Below are positions 27,861 to 34,375 of a stretch of 34,375 nt of DNA, one piece after another (position 1 is the first letter of the stretch; every line of letters begins with the position of its first letter). Both the position numbers and the translations under genes were made by a program. Location: NCBI GenBank assembly GCA_018818925.1, contig JAHJQZ010000114.1, forward strand, positions 1 to 34,375, read 5' to 3'. This stretch comes from Alphaproteobacteria bacterium. Its GTDB lineage: Bacteria; Pseudomonadota; Alphaproteobacteria; Rhizobiales; Devosiaceae. The notes under the pieces were generated by a model. That model was not told the DNA's origin. It worked only from the letters and a program-made list of their open reading frames with translations, and searched no databases.

Positions 27861-28005
27861 GAAGGTCTTGACGGGCCGGTTCCTGGAACGGGCGCCCGGC
27901 AGTCCATTCGCCATTTGCCTCGCAACGTCGCGCGCGCGTTCTTGCAGTGCGGTAGCTCGACCGCGCCGGCTCCGCTGGCAAATCGGCCAATCGTCTCGAC
28001 ATATT

Positions 28006-28022
28006 AGTTATGCACCATAACT
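28006..28022. promoter_or_regulatory. 17-bp palindromic operator in front of vanA (copy 1)
   Basis: AGTTATG-CAC-CATAACT is a perfect 7+3+7 palindrome 67-83 bp upstream of the vanA start. The same arms recur at 30915-30931 before the feruloyl-CoA synthase gene. Its inward orientation (AGTTAT then ATAACT) is opposite to the PcaQ box. Such compact dyads are typical of MarR-type repressors, but the binder is unknown. Confidence 0.7.
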
Positions 28023-28033
28023 TCTCGCTTCCA

Positions 28034-28049
28034 ACAATGTATACATTGT
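28034..28049. promoter_or_regulatory. 16-bp GTATAC-centred palindrome in front of vanA
   Basis: ACAATGTATACATTGT is a perfect palindrome 40-55 bp upstream of vanA. GntR-family operators often have a GTATAC core, as in the Bacillus subtilis GntR site. It is a good candidate for the GntR/FCD protein encoded between vanA and vanB. No copy is present before the feruloyl-CoA synthase gene. Confidence 0.6.
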
Positions 28050-28088
28050 GGCATATTCAATCGGCACGATTTGGGAAAGGGAGGTCCT

Positions 28089-29135
28089 ATGAACGCGCCG
28101 CGATTTCCGCTCAATGCCTGGTATGCTGCCGCCTGGGACGTCGAGGTCAAGCGGGCGCTGTTGCCGCGCACCATCTGCAACCAGCCCGTTGTGCTCTATA
28201 GAAAGCAGAATGGTAACGCCGCCGCACTGGCCGATGCCTGCTGGCACCGGCTGTTGCCGCTGTCGATGGGCGAGCTTCACGGCGACAACGTCATCTGCGG
28301 CTACCATGGCCTTGAATTCGACGAGTCCGGACGTTGTGTATACATGCCGTCGCAGGACACCATCAATCCCTCGGCCTGCGTCCGGTCCTATCCCATTGTC
28401 GAGAAGCACCGGTTCATCTGGATCTGGCCGGGCGATCCGGCCCTCGCCAACCCGGCGCTGGTGCCGGACATGCACTGGATCAACGACCCGGATTGGGCGG
28501 CCGACGGCAAGTACATTCATGCCAAGTGCGATTATCGGCTGGTGGTCGACAATCTCATGGACCTGACGCACGAAACCTATGTGCACGGTTCCTCGATCGG
28601 CCAGCGCGCTGTCGCCGAGGCGCCATTCGAGGCGACGCACACCGACACGACCGCGACGATCACCCGCTGGATGATCGACATCGACGCCCCGCCCTTCTGG
28701 GAAATGCAACTCGGCCGCAAGGAACATGTCGACCGCTGGCAGATCATCAATTTCGCCGCGCCCGCAACCGTGTGCATCGACGTCGGCGTGGCCCCGCACG
28801 GCACCGGCGCGCCCGAAGGCGACCGCTCCCATGGCGTCAACGGCTATGTGCTCAACACCATGACGCCCGAGACCGACAGGACCTCGCATTATTTCTGGGC
28901 CTTCGCCCGCAATCACCATATCGACGACCAGAGCTGGACGACGCGGCTGCGCGAGGGCGTGGCGGGTGTTTTCCGCGAGGACGAGCACATTCTCGAGGCC
29001 CAGCAGAAGGCCATCGACGCCAATCCCGACCACACCTTCTACAATCTCAACATCGATGCCGGCTCGATGTGGGCCCGCAAGCTGATCGATCGCATGATTG
29101 CCGAGGAGGCTGCCGTCAGGCAGGCCGCCGAATGA
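28089..29135 (+). CDS. vanA: Vanillate O-demethylase, Rieske oxygenase subunit
   Basis: VanA removes the methyl group of vanillate as formaldehyde, giving protocatechuate. The 348-residue protein has a Rieske centre with Cys51-x-His53 and Cys70-x2-His73, and a mononuclear iron site with Asp158, His161 and His166 in NLMDLTHETYVHGSS, which closely matches VanA. The first Rieske motif is CWH rather than the common CPH. Start at ATG 28089: GGAGGT precedes it by only 3 bases, but the PRFPLNAWYAAAWD start matches the family; a TTG six codons earlier is possible. Its stop overlaps the GntR gene by 4 bp (ATGA). Related demethylases act on other methoxybenzoates, but neighbouring ferulate and protocatechuate genes support vanillate. 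Confidence 0.9.
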   Translation: MNAPRFPLNAWYAAAWDVEVKRALLPRTICNQPVVLYRKQNGNAAALADACWHRLLPLSMGELHGDNVICGYHGLEFDESGRCVYMPSQDTINPSACVRSYPIVEKHRFIWIWPGDPALANPALVPDMHWINDPDWAADGKYIHAKCDYRLVVDNLMDLTHETYVHGSSIGQRAVAEAPFEATHTDTTATITRWMIDIDAPPFWEMQLGRKEHVDRWQIINFAAPATVCIDVGVAPHGTGAPEGDRSHGVNGYVLNTMTPETDRTSHYFWAFARNHHIDDQSWTTRLREGVAGVFREDEHILEAQQKAIDANPDHTFYNLNIDAGSMWARKLIDRMIAEEAAVRQAAE

Positions 29136-29860
29136 GCGAGGCGCGCGTTTCACAAGTGCATCGGGCGTTGCTCGGCGTACGCGATCTCATCGTTTCTGGA
29201 GACCTCACCGCCGGCACGCGGCTGCACGAGGTGGCGCTTTCCGAAAAGCTCGGCATTTCACGGACGCCGCTCAGATCGGCGCTGGCCCAGCTTCGCCAGG
29301 AAGGTCTGGTCGAGACCATTTCCTCCGGCGGCTATGCCGTGCGGCGGTTTTCGCGCGACGACGTGATCGACGCCATCGAACTGCGCGGTGTGCTCGAAGG
29401 CACGGCGGCGCGGCTTGCGGCCGAACGCGGCGTCGACGCCTCGCGTCTTGCGGAGTTGCGCTGGCTTCTGTCCGAGATCGACGGCGCCATGCGCGGCAGC
29501 GAGGCCGAGATGGACTTCGACCGCTATGTCGAATTGAACGCGGCCTTTCACGAAATGCTGTGGGGGCTGGCCAGCGAGACGATCTATCGCGAGATCGAGC
29601 GCATTTCTCGGCTGCCTTTCGCCTCCCCGAGCGCCTTTTTGAACAAGCAGTCCGGCGTGCCCGCTTTCCGCCGCTCGCTTTACGGCGCCCAGGCGCAGCA
29701 CCGTGCCATCATCGACGCCATCGGCAGGCGGGAAGGAACACGGGCGGAGGCCATCGCCCGCGAGCACGCGCGGCTGGCGCGGCTCAATCTCGAATACGTG
29801 CTCGACGAGGCGCCGGGTCTCATTCCACAGGTTCCGGCGCTGTCGCTGGTCGTGAGCTAG
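29132..29860 (+). CDS. GntR-family regulator, FCD (FadR/VanR) type
   Basis: This 242-residue regulator has a GntR winged helix (LHEVALSEKLGISRTPLRSALAQLRQEGLVE, residues 30-60 roughly) and an FCD ligand domain with metal-site-like histidines in LNAAFHEMLW, AQHRAIIDAI and REHARLARLN. Relatives called VanR repress vanillate demethylase genes until vanillate binds. The gene sits between vanA and vanB in the same operon, overlapping vanA by 4 bp and ending 9 bp before vanB, so its level follows the operon it probably controls. Its likely site is the GTATAC palindrome at 28034-28049. Effector identity is inferred. Confidence 0.88.
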   Translation: MSEARVSQVHRALLGVRDLIVSGDLTAGTRLHEVALSEKLGISRTPLRSALAQLRQEGLVETISSGGYAVRRFSRDDVIDAIELRGVLEGTAARLAAERGVDASRLAELRWLLSEIDGAMRGSEAEMDFDRYVELNAAFHEMLWGLASETIYREIERISRLPFASPSAFLNKQSGVPAFRRSLYGAQAQHRAIIDAIGRREGTRAEAIAREHARLARLNLEYVLDEAPGLIPQVPALSLVVS

Positions 29861-29869
29861 GGGGCGGGG

Positions 29870-30838
29870 ATGCGCAACAGGCTCGATTGGCGCGAGGCGC
29901 GCGTCGCCGAAATCCGCGACATCGCCGAAAAGGTGCGGCTCATAAGTTTCGAGGTCGACGGCAAGGTGCCGCGCTTCGACCCCGGATCGCATGTGACTGT
30001 CGGCGTCATCATCCATGGTGAACCGGCGATCCGCACCTACACGGCGCTGCCGGCGCCGGCCGGTCAAATCGCCGTCGCCGTCAAGCTGCACGAACAAAGC
30101 CGCGGCGGCTCGCGCTTCATGTGGCAGCTCCAACCCGGCCAGGCGGCGCGCCTGACCCTGCCGGAAAACCGGTTCGAACTGAGCTGGCGGGCGCCGCACT
30201 ACCTGCTTGTTGCCGGCGGCATCGGCATCACGCCGATCTACGGCATGGCACAGGCGCTTGCGGCGCGTAGGGCGTCGCTGCGACTGGTCTATGGCGCGCG
30301 GTCGCGGGCTCAGATGGCCTTTGTCGACGAACTCGCTGAGCTCTTGGGCGACAGGCTGGCGCTTTGCGACAACAGCGCTGGCGCGCATGTCGACCTTGCG
30401 GCCGAGTTCGCCGCCGCGCCGCCGGAGACCGAAGTCTATCTCTGCGGTCCCATCGGCATGCTCGAAGCGGCCAAAACGGCCTGGCAGGCCTCCGGGCGTC
30501 CACTTAGCCGTCTGCGCTACGAGGTCTTCGGCGACAGCGGCATCCATGCCGAGAAGCGGTTCAGCGTCGACATCGTCAATCGCGATCTCACAATCGAGGT
30601 CAGACCTGACGAGACTCTTCTTGACGCATTAATCGGCGCCGGGGTCGAGATGATCTACGACTGCCAGCGCGGCGAATGCGGGTTGTGTGCCGTCAAGGTG
30701 CTGGAACGCACTGGCGAGATCGATCATCGCGACGTATTCCTCAGCAGCGCCGAAAAGGCCGAGAGCGACCGCATGTGCGCCTGCGTCTCGCGCCTGACCG
30801 GGGACAACGCCGTCATCGACATCGGCTATCGCCGCTAA
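29870..30838 (+). CDS. vanB: Vanillate O-demethylase, ferredoxin reductase subunit
   Basis: VanB passes electrons from NAD(P)H to VanA. The 322-residue protein has the order flavin domain, NAD domain, plant-type ferredoxin domain. RTYT (residues 55-58) is the flavin motif and GGIGITP (116-122) the pyridine nucleotide motif. The 2Fe-2S cluster ligands are Cys265, Cys270, Cys273 and Cys303, with the C-x4-C-x2-C-x29-C spacing. This is the FNR-type reductase with C-terminal ferredoxin found in class IA oxygenase systems. The upstream GGGGGCGGGG is a poor ribosome-binding site, suggesting coupling to the GntR gene 9 bp before. Confidence 0.94.
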   Translation: MRNRLDWREARVAEIRDIAEKVRLISFEVDGKVPRFDPGSHVTVGVIIHGEPAIRTYTALPAPAGQIAVAVKLHEQSRGGSRFMWQLQPGQAARLTLPENRFELSWRAPHYLLVAGGIGITPIYGMAQALAARRASLRLVYGARSRAQMAFVDELAELLGDRLALCDNSAGAHVDLAAEFAAAPPETEVYLCGPIGMLEAAKTAWQASGRPLSRLRYEVFGDSGIHAEKRFSVDIVNRDLTIEVRPDETLLDALIGAGVEMIYDCQRGECGLCAVKVLERTGEIDHRDVFLSSAEKAESDRMCACVSRLTGDNAVIDIGYRR

Positions 30839-30914
30839 GCGACGGAATTGTTGTCGGAATCCTGGCCCGGCCGTCTGAAGGCCTCGTCGCAACATGTCCT
30901 CTTGCGCGGAATTT

Positions 30915-30931
30915 AGTTATGTTGCATAACT
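30915..30931. promoter_or_regulatory. 17-bp palindromic operator in front of feruloyl-CoA synthase (copy 2)
   Basis: AGTTATG-TTG-CATAACT repeats both 7-bp arms of the site at 28006-28022 exactly; only the 3-base spacer differs. It lies 21-37 bp upstream of the start codon, and a poor TTGCGC/CATAAC promoter can be drawn so that the operator covers the -10 box. It suggests one regulator for the van and ferulate operons. Confidence 0.7.
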
Positions 30932-30951
30932 ATATTGAGGGAGGAGAGATT

Positions 30952-32811
30952 ATGATTGCAGGCATTGCGCCGTTTCGTCCGGTTCGCCTCGGCCGCTTCA
31001 CGGCGACGCTCCAATCGCGCGCCGACGGCACGGCGATCGTCCGCCCCGACGGCGCGTTGGGCCCCTACCCGCGCTCCATCGTCGATTCCCTTGAGGCCTG
31101 GGCAGCGCGGACGCCGGACGCGACGCTGATCGCCGAGCGCGACGGCGACGGCTGGCGCCGGCTCAGCTATGCCGAGGTCATGGCGCGCCTTCCGCCGCTG
31201 GCGCAGGCGCTGCTCGACGCGGGCATTTCGACCGAACGCCCGCTCGTCGTCATCTCGGGCAACGAGATCGAGCATTTCCTTTTGGGAATGGCGGCGATCT
31301 GGGTCGGCGTCCCCTATGCGCCGATCTCGCCGGCCTATTCGCTGATCTCGACCTCGTTTTCCAAGCTCATCCACATTTCCGATCTGCTGACGCCTGGCAT
31401 GATCTATGCGTCCGACGGGAAGCAGTTCGAAAAGGCCATGGATGCCGCCTTTGCCTCGGACATCCCGGTGATCGTGCGCACCAATCCGCCGGGCGGGCGG
31501 CCGTGGCGCCTGTTCGACGATTTGCTCACGACCGAAGTCACCGACGCGGTCGCTCGGGCGCATGACGCCATCACGCCGGACACGATCGCCAAGGTGCTCT
31601 TCACCTCCGGCTCGACCGGCGTTCCCAAGGGCGTCATCACCACCAACCGGATGATGGCCTGCAACCAGGAAATGATCCGCGCCGCCTGGAGCTTTTTTGC
31701 CGAGGAAAAGCCGGTGCTGCTCGACTGGATGCCGTGGAACCACGTCGCCGGCGGCAGCCACAATACCGGCATCGCCATCTACAACGGCGGCAGCTTTTTT
31801 ATCGACGACGGCAAGCCGACGCCGGGCCAGATCGGCGCGACGATCCGCAATATCAAGCATGTTCAGCCGACCTTTTTCACCAATGTCCCGAAGGGCTTCG
31901 AATTCCTGGTCGCCGCGCTCGACGAGGACGAGGAGCTGCGCCGGAAGTTCTTTAGCCGCCTCAAGCTGCTGCAATATGCCGGGGCGAGCCTTTCTCAGCA
32001 CGTCTTTGACGGCCTCGAACGCCATGCCCTGGCCGAACTCGGCCAGCGCATCATGATCGTCACCGGCTACGGCTCGACCGAGACGGCGCCCTTCGCGCTG
32101 TCGACCACCTGGGCGGTCGAGGAAGCCGGGCATATCGGCCTGCCGGCGCCGGGCCTTGAGATCAAGCTCGTGGCCAATGGCGACAAGCGCGAAATCCGTC
32201 TCAAGGGGCCGAACGTCACGCCGGGCTATTGGCGCGAGCCGGACCTGACCAAGGCGGCCTTCGACGAGGACGGTTTCTACAAGATCGGCGACGCCGTGCG
32301 GCAGGTCGACGAAAACGACATCAACAAGGGCTTCATCTTCGACGGAAGGGTCAGCGAGGATTTCAAGCTCTCGACCGGCACCTGGGTCAACATGGCCGGC
32401 ATCCGTACCGGCCTGATCAGCGCCTGCGCGCCGCTCATACGCGACGTGGTGCTGACCGGACTCGACCGCAATTCTATTGGCGCCCTGCTCTTTCCCGATC
32501 TCGGCGCCTGCGCCCGTCTCGCCCGCTTGCCGGAAACAACCGACGCCGAAACCATCGTTTCCCATGCCGCCGTGCGCCAGCGCCTCGCCATCAGCCTTTC
32601 GGGCCTCGCCGCGCGCGCCACCGGCAGCTCCAACCATGTGGCGCGCGCCCTGGTCATGGCGGTGCCGCCGGACATCGACAAGGGCGAAATCACCGACAAG
32701 GGCTCGATCAACCAGCGCGCCGTGCGCGCCGCCCGTGCCGACCTCGTCGAAGCGCTCTATGCCGAGCCGCCCGGCCCCGGCATATTCGACCTGCCGCGCG
32801 GAAAGGCATAG
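30952..32811 (+). CDS. fcs: Feruloyl-CoA synthase (hydroxycinnamate CoA ligase)
   Basis: This 619-residue ANL-superfamily ligase should activate ferulate (and perhaps p-coumarate or caffeate) to its CoA thioester with ATP. The P-loop TSGSTGVPKG is at residues 218-227, with GYGSTETAPFALSTTW and the hinge FDGRVSEDFKLSTGTWV further on. The stretches LLDWMPWNHVAGGSHNTGI and YNGGSFFIDDGKPTPGQI are hallmarks of the long feruloyl-CoA synthase family. A lysine in KGEITDKGSINQRA is the probable catalytic A10 lysine. ATG 30952 follows GGGAGGAGAG; an ATG 11 codons earlier lies within the operator and lacks a ribosome-binding site. The thiolase gene follows after 4 bp, and the van operon is upstream. Confidence 0.9.
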   Translation: MIAGIAPFRPVRLGRFTATLQSRADGTAIVRPDGALGPYPRSIVDSLEAWAARTPDATLIAERDGDGWRRLSYAEVMARLPPLAQALLDAGISTERPLVVISGNEIEHFLLGMAAIWVGVPYAPISPAYSLISTSFSKLIHISDLLTPGMIYASDGKQFEKAMDAAFASDIPVIVRTNPPGGRPWRLFDDLLTTEVTDAVARAHDAITPDTIAKVLFTSGSTGVPKGVITTNRMMACNQEMIRAAWSFFAEEKPVLLDWMPWNHVAGGSHNTGIAIYNGGSFFIDDGKPTPGQIGATIRNIKHVQPTFFTNVPKGFEFLVAALDEDEELRRKFFSRLKLLQYAGASLSQHVFDGLERHALAELGQRIMIVTGYGSTETAPFALSTTWAVEEAGHIGLPAPGLEIKLVANGDKREIRLKGPNVTPGYWREPDLTKAAFDEDGFYKIGDAVRQVDENDINKGFIFDGRVSEDFKLSTGTWVNMAGIRTGLISACAPLIRDVVLTGLDRNSIGALLFPDLGACARLARLPETTDAETIVSHAAVRQRLAISLSGLAARATGSSNHVARALVMAVPPDIDKGEITDKGSINQRAVRAARADLVEALYAEPPGPGIFDLPRGKA

Positions 32812-32815
32812 CGAC

Positions 32816-34057
32816 ATGAGCAAAGCCCTGCGCCTGACCTTTGCCGATGCCTATCTGCTTGGCGGTGCCCGTACCCCCTTTGTCGATTATCGCGGCGCCT
32901 TTGCCGAAGTGTCGCCGATCGATCTTGGCATCAAGGCGGCACGGGCGGCGATCGCGCGCACGGGGGTCCGAGCCGGCGATATCGGCTCGACCATTGTCGG
33001 ATCGATGGCCCAGGCGTCCTTTGATGCCTATCTGACGCCGCGCCATGTCGGCATCTATGCCGGCGCTGATATCGAGGCGCCTGCCCATCTGGTGCAGCGC
33101 ATCTGCGGCACCGGCATCGAGGTCATTGCCCAGGCCGCCGACACCGTCGCACTCGGCCGCGTCGATCTGGCCCTGGCGGCGGGCACGGAATCGATGAGCC
33201 GCAATCCGATCGCGGCCTATACCCATCGCAACGGCTTCACCATGGGCCAGGTCGCGTTCAAGGACTTCCTCTGGGAGGCGCTCTACGACCCGGCCGGCGA
33301 CGTCACCATGGGTGACACGGCCGAAAACCTGGCGTGCCACTACGACATTTCCCGCGAGCGGGTCGACCGCTTCGCCGAACAAAGCTTTGACCGCGCCATC
33401 GCGGCGCGCGACGCCGGCTTTCTCGCCGAGGAGATCGTGCCGGTGGTCTCCGAGAGCTTCGAGGTCGCGGGCGTCGGCACGCGCGGCATCAGGCTGCCGC
33501 GCAAGATCGAGCGGGTCGATGCCGATAGCCACATCCGTCCCTCGCCCTACGACATCCTCGCCAAGCTCAAACCGGCCTTCGGCGGTGTCCAGACCGGCGG
33601 CAATTCCTCGGCCATTGTCGATGGCGCCGGCGCGGTGCTCGTCGCCTCGTCGAGCTATGCCAAATTGCATGGGCACAGGCCGATCGCCCGCATCCGTTCG
33701 AGCGTTGCGGTGGGCGTTCAGCCGCAAAATATGGGCATCGGGCCGGTGCCGGCCATTCGCGCGCTGCTCGACCTCGGCGGGCTGACGCTCGACGCGATCG
33801 ACCGGGTTGAGATCAACGAGGCCTTCGGCGCGCAGGTGCTGGCCTGCGTCGACGAACTCGGTCTCGATGCGCAAAAGCTCAACGTCCATGGTGGCGCCAT
33901 CGCCATCGGCCATCCGCTCGGAGCGACCGGCATCCGGCTAGTGTTGACGCTGGCCAACGAGCTCAGGCGCTCGGGCACCCGCTACGGCATCGCCTCGGCC
34001 TGCATCGGCGGCGGCCAGGGCATCGCCATGCTGATCGAGAACGAGGACGCCGCCTGA
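32816..34057 (+). CDS. Thiolase (acetyl-CoA C-acyltransferase), probable side-chain thiolase of ferulate beta-oxidation
   Basis: This 413-residue thiolase has the acyl-accepting Cys97 in VQRICGTGIEV, the histidine in VHGGAIAIGHPLGATG and the second cysteine in ASACIGGGQGIA, so it is complete. It differs clearly from the PcaF in this window. Lying between feruloyl-CoA synthase and an SDR-type hydroxyacyl-CoA dehydrogenase, it could cleave the 3-keto thioester derived from feruloyl-CoA to vanilloyl-CoA and acetyl-CoA. General fatty-acid thiolysis is the alternative. Start ATG 32816 lies 4 bp after the synthase stop; the frame upstream lies within that gene. Its stop overlaps the next ATG as TGATG. 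Confidence 0.85.
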   Translation: MSKALRLTFADAYLLGGARTPFVDYRGAFAEVSPIDLGIKAARAAIARTGVRAGDIGSTIVGSMAQASFDAYLTPRHVGIYAGADIEAPAHLVQRICGTGIEVIAQAADTVALGRVDLALAAGTESMSRNPIAAYTHRNGFTMGQVAFKDFLWEALYDPAGDVTMGDTAENLACHYDISRERVDRFAEQSFDRAIAARDAGFLAEEIVPVVSESFEVAGVGTRGIRLPRKIERVDADSHIRPSPYDILAKLKPAFGGVQTGGNSSAIVDGAGAVLVASSSYAKLHGHRPIARIRSSVAVGVQPQNMGIGPVPAIRALLDLGGLTLDAIDRVEINEAFGAQVLACVDELGLDAQKLNVHGGAIAIGHPLGATGIRLVLTLANELRRSGTRYGIASACIGGGQGIAMLIENEDAA

Positions 34058-34375
34058 TGGACATCGCAGGCAAGACAGCATTCGTCACCGGCGGCGGATC
34101 GGGTCTCGGGGCCGCGACGGCGCGCGCCCTCGCCCAAAACGGCGCTCGTGTCGCCATTTTCGACCGCGATACCGACAGGGGTCTGGCCGTCGCCTCGGAG
34201 ATCGGCGGCGGATTCTTCGCCTGCGACATCGCCGACGAGGCCTCGGCGACCAAGGCGGTGGCCGAGGCCGTGGCGTGGGGCGGCGCGCCGACGGCTCTCA
34301 TCAATTGCGCCGGCATCGGTACGGCGGCACGCATCGTCGGTCGCGACGGTCCGATGCCGCTCGCGGCCTTCGAGC
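34057..34375 (+). CDS. SDR-type 3-hydroxyacyl-CoA dehydrogenase, N-terminal part (cut by window end)
   Basis: The first 106 residues of a short-chain dehydrogenase are present. The nucleotide motif TGGGSGLG is at residues 11-18, Asp in AIFDRD indicates NAD preference, and NCAG lies near residue 83. The sequence VGRDGPMPLAAFE is typical of the type II 3-hydroxyacyl-CoA dehydrogenase group (HSD17B10-like), which oxidises 3-hydroxyacyl-CoA to 3-ketoacyl-CoA. The active-site Ser-Tyr-Lys region lies past the edge. It overlaps the thiolase stop by 1 bp. In context it may oxidise the hydrated feruloyl-CoA side chain. Confidence 0.85.
   Translation, partial: MDIAGKTAFVTGGGSGLGAATARALAQNGARVAIFDRDTDRGLAVASEIGGGFFACDIADEASATKAVAEAVAWGGAPTALINCAGIGTAARIVGRDGPMPLAAFE

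Noticed and set aside
30915-30931. AGTTATG-N3-CATAACT as another PcaQ box
   Set aside because: The arms point the other way and the spacing is 3 rather than 4, so it does not fit the PcaQ pattern.
30913-32823. Minus-strand open frame of about 640 codons opposite feruloyl-CoA synthase
   Set aside because: The plus-strand gene has complete ANL motifs; the antisense frame ends inside the operator and has no features.
30952-34375. Classic feruloyl-CoA synthase plus Ech (vanillin) route
   Set aside because: No hydratase-lyase or vanillin dehydrogenase gene follows; a thiolase and an SDR do.

Overview
The window reads as chromosomal DNA of a high-GC alphaproteobacterium, most likely of the Hyphomicrobiales (Rhizobiales). 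This rests on the pcaDCHG/pcaQ arrangement with a PcaQ-type LysR regulator, the Opp-like and MalFGK-like sugar importers, and a palindromic intergenic element of the kind common in that order. No tRNA, rRNA, insertion sequence, phage gene or CRISPR array is visible. Genes are packed tightly, often with 1-8 bp overlaps.

Layout. (1) 1-270: tail of a CBS-domain protein. (2) 289-8284, minus strand: a six-gene sugar operon made of a binding protein, two MalF/MalG-type permeases, a UgpC/MalK-type ATPase, a YicI-type GH31 alpha-xylosidase and an AraM-type dehydrogenase. A divergent LacI repressor (8677-9711) faces it. Two tandem LacI-type operators lie on a good minus-strand promoter between them. 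(3) 9721-15533, minus strand: a five-gene Opp/Dpp-type ABC importer that probably carries oligosaccharides. Upstream of it are a GH51 alpha-L-arabinofuranosidase (15708-17219) and an ArsR-type winged-helix regulator with a large C-terminal domain (17318-18247). (4) 18461-22442, minus strand: pcaI-pcaJ-pcaF-pcaB. (5) 22739-25283, minus strand: pcaD-pcaC-pcaH-pcaG, with divergent pcaQ (25424-26443). (6) 26637-27794: pobA. (7) 28089-30838: vanA, a GntR/FCD regulator, vanB. (8) 30952 to the right edge: feruloyl-CoA synthase, thiolase and a truncated SDR-type 3-hydroxyacyl-CoA dehydrogenase.

How it fits together. The left half takes up and cleaves hemicellulose side-chain sugars: alpha-xylosides as in xyloglucan, and arabinofuranosides as in arabinoxylan. 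The right half is an almost complete route from ferulate (through feruloyl-CoA, with side-chain shortening by dehydrogenase and thiolase) to vanillate, then protocatechuate (VanAB), with 4-hydroxybenzoate entering through PobA. Protocatechuate then goes through the beta-ketoadipate pathway to succinyl-CoA and acetyl-CoA. Ferulate is ester-linked to arabinofuranosyl groups in plant cell walls, so the window can be read as a locus for both halves of feruloylated hemicellulose. That reading is an inference. No feruloyl esterase or enoyl-CoA hydratase is inside the window.

The most informative non-coding signals are these. Three PcaQ-box-like dyads lie in front of pcaI, pcaD/pcaQ and pobA. A perfect 17-bp palindrome (AGTTATG-N3-CATAACT) is repeated in front of vanA and the feruloyl-CoA synthase gene. 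A separate GTATAC-centred palindrome occurs only in front of vanA. The sugar operon has tandem LacI operators, and matching hairpins follow both binding-protein genes.
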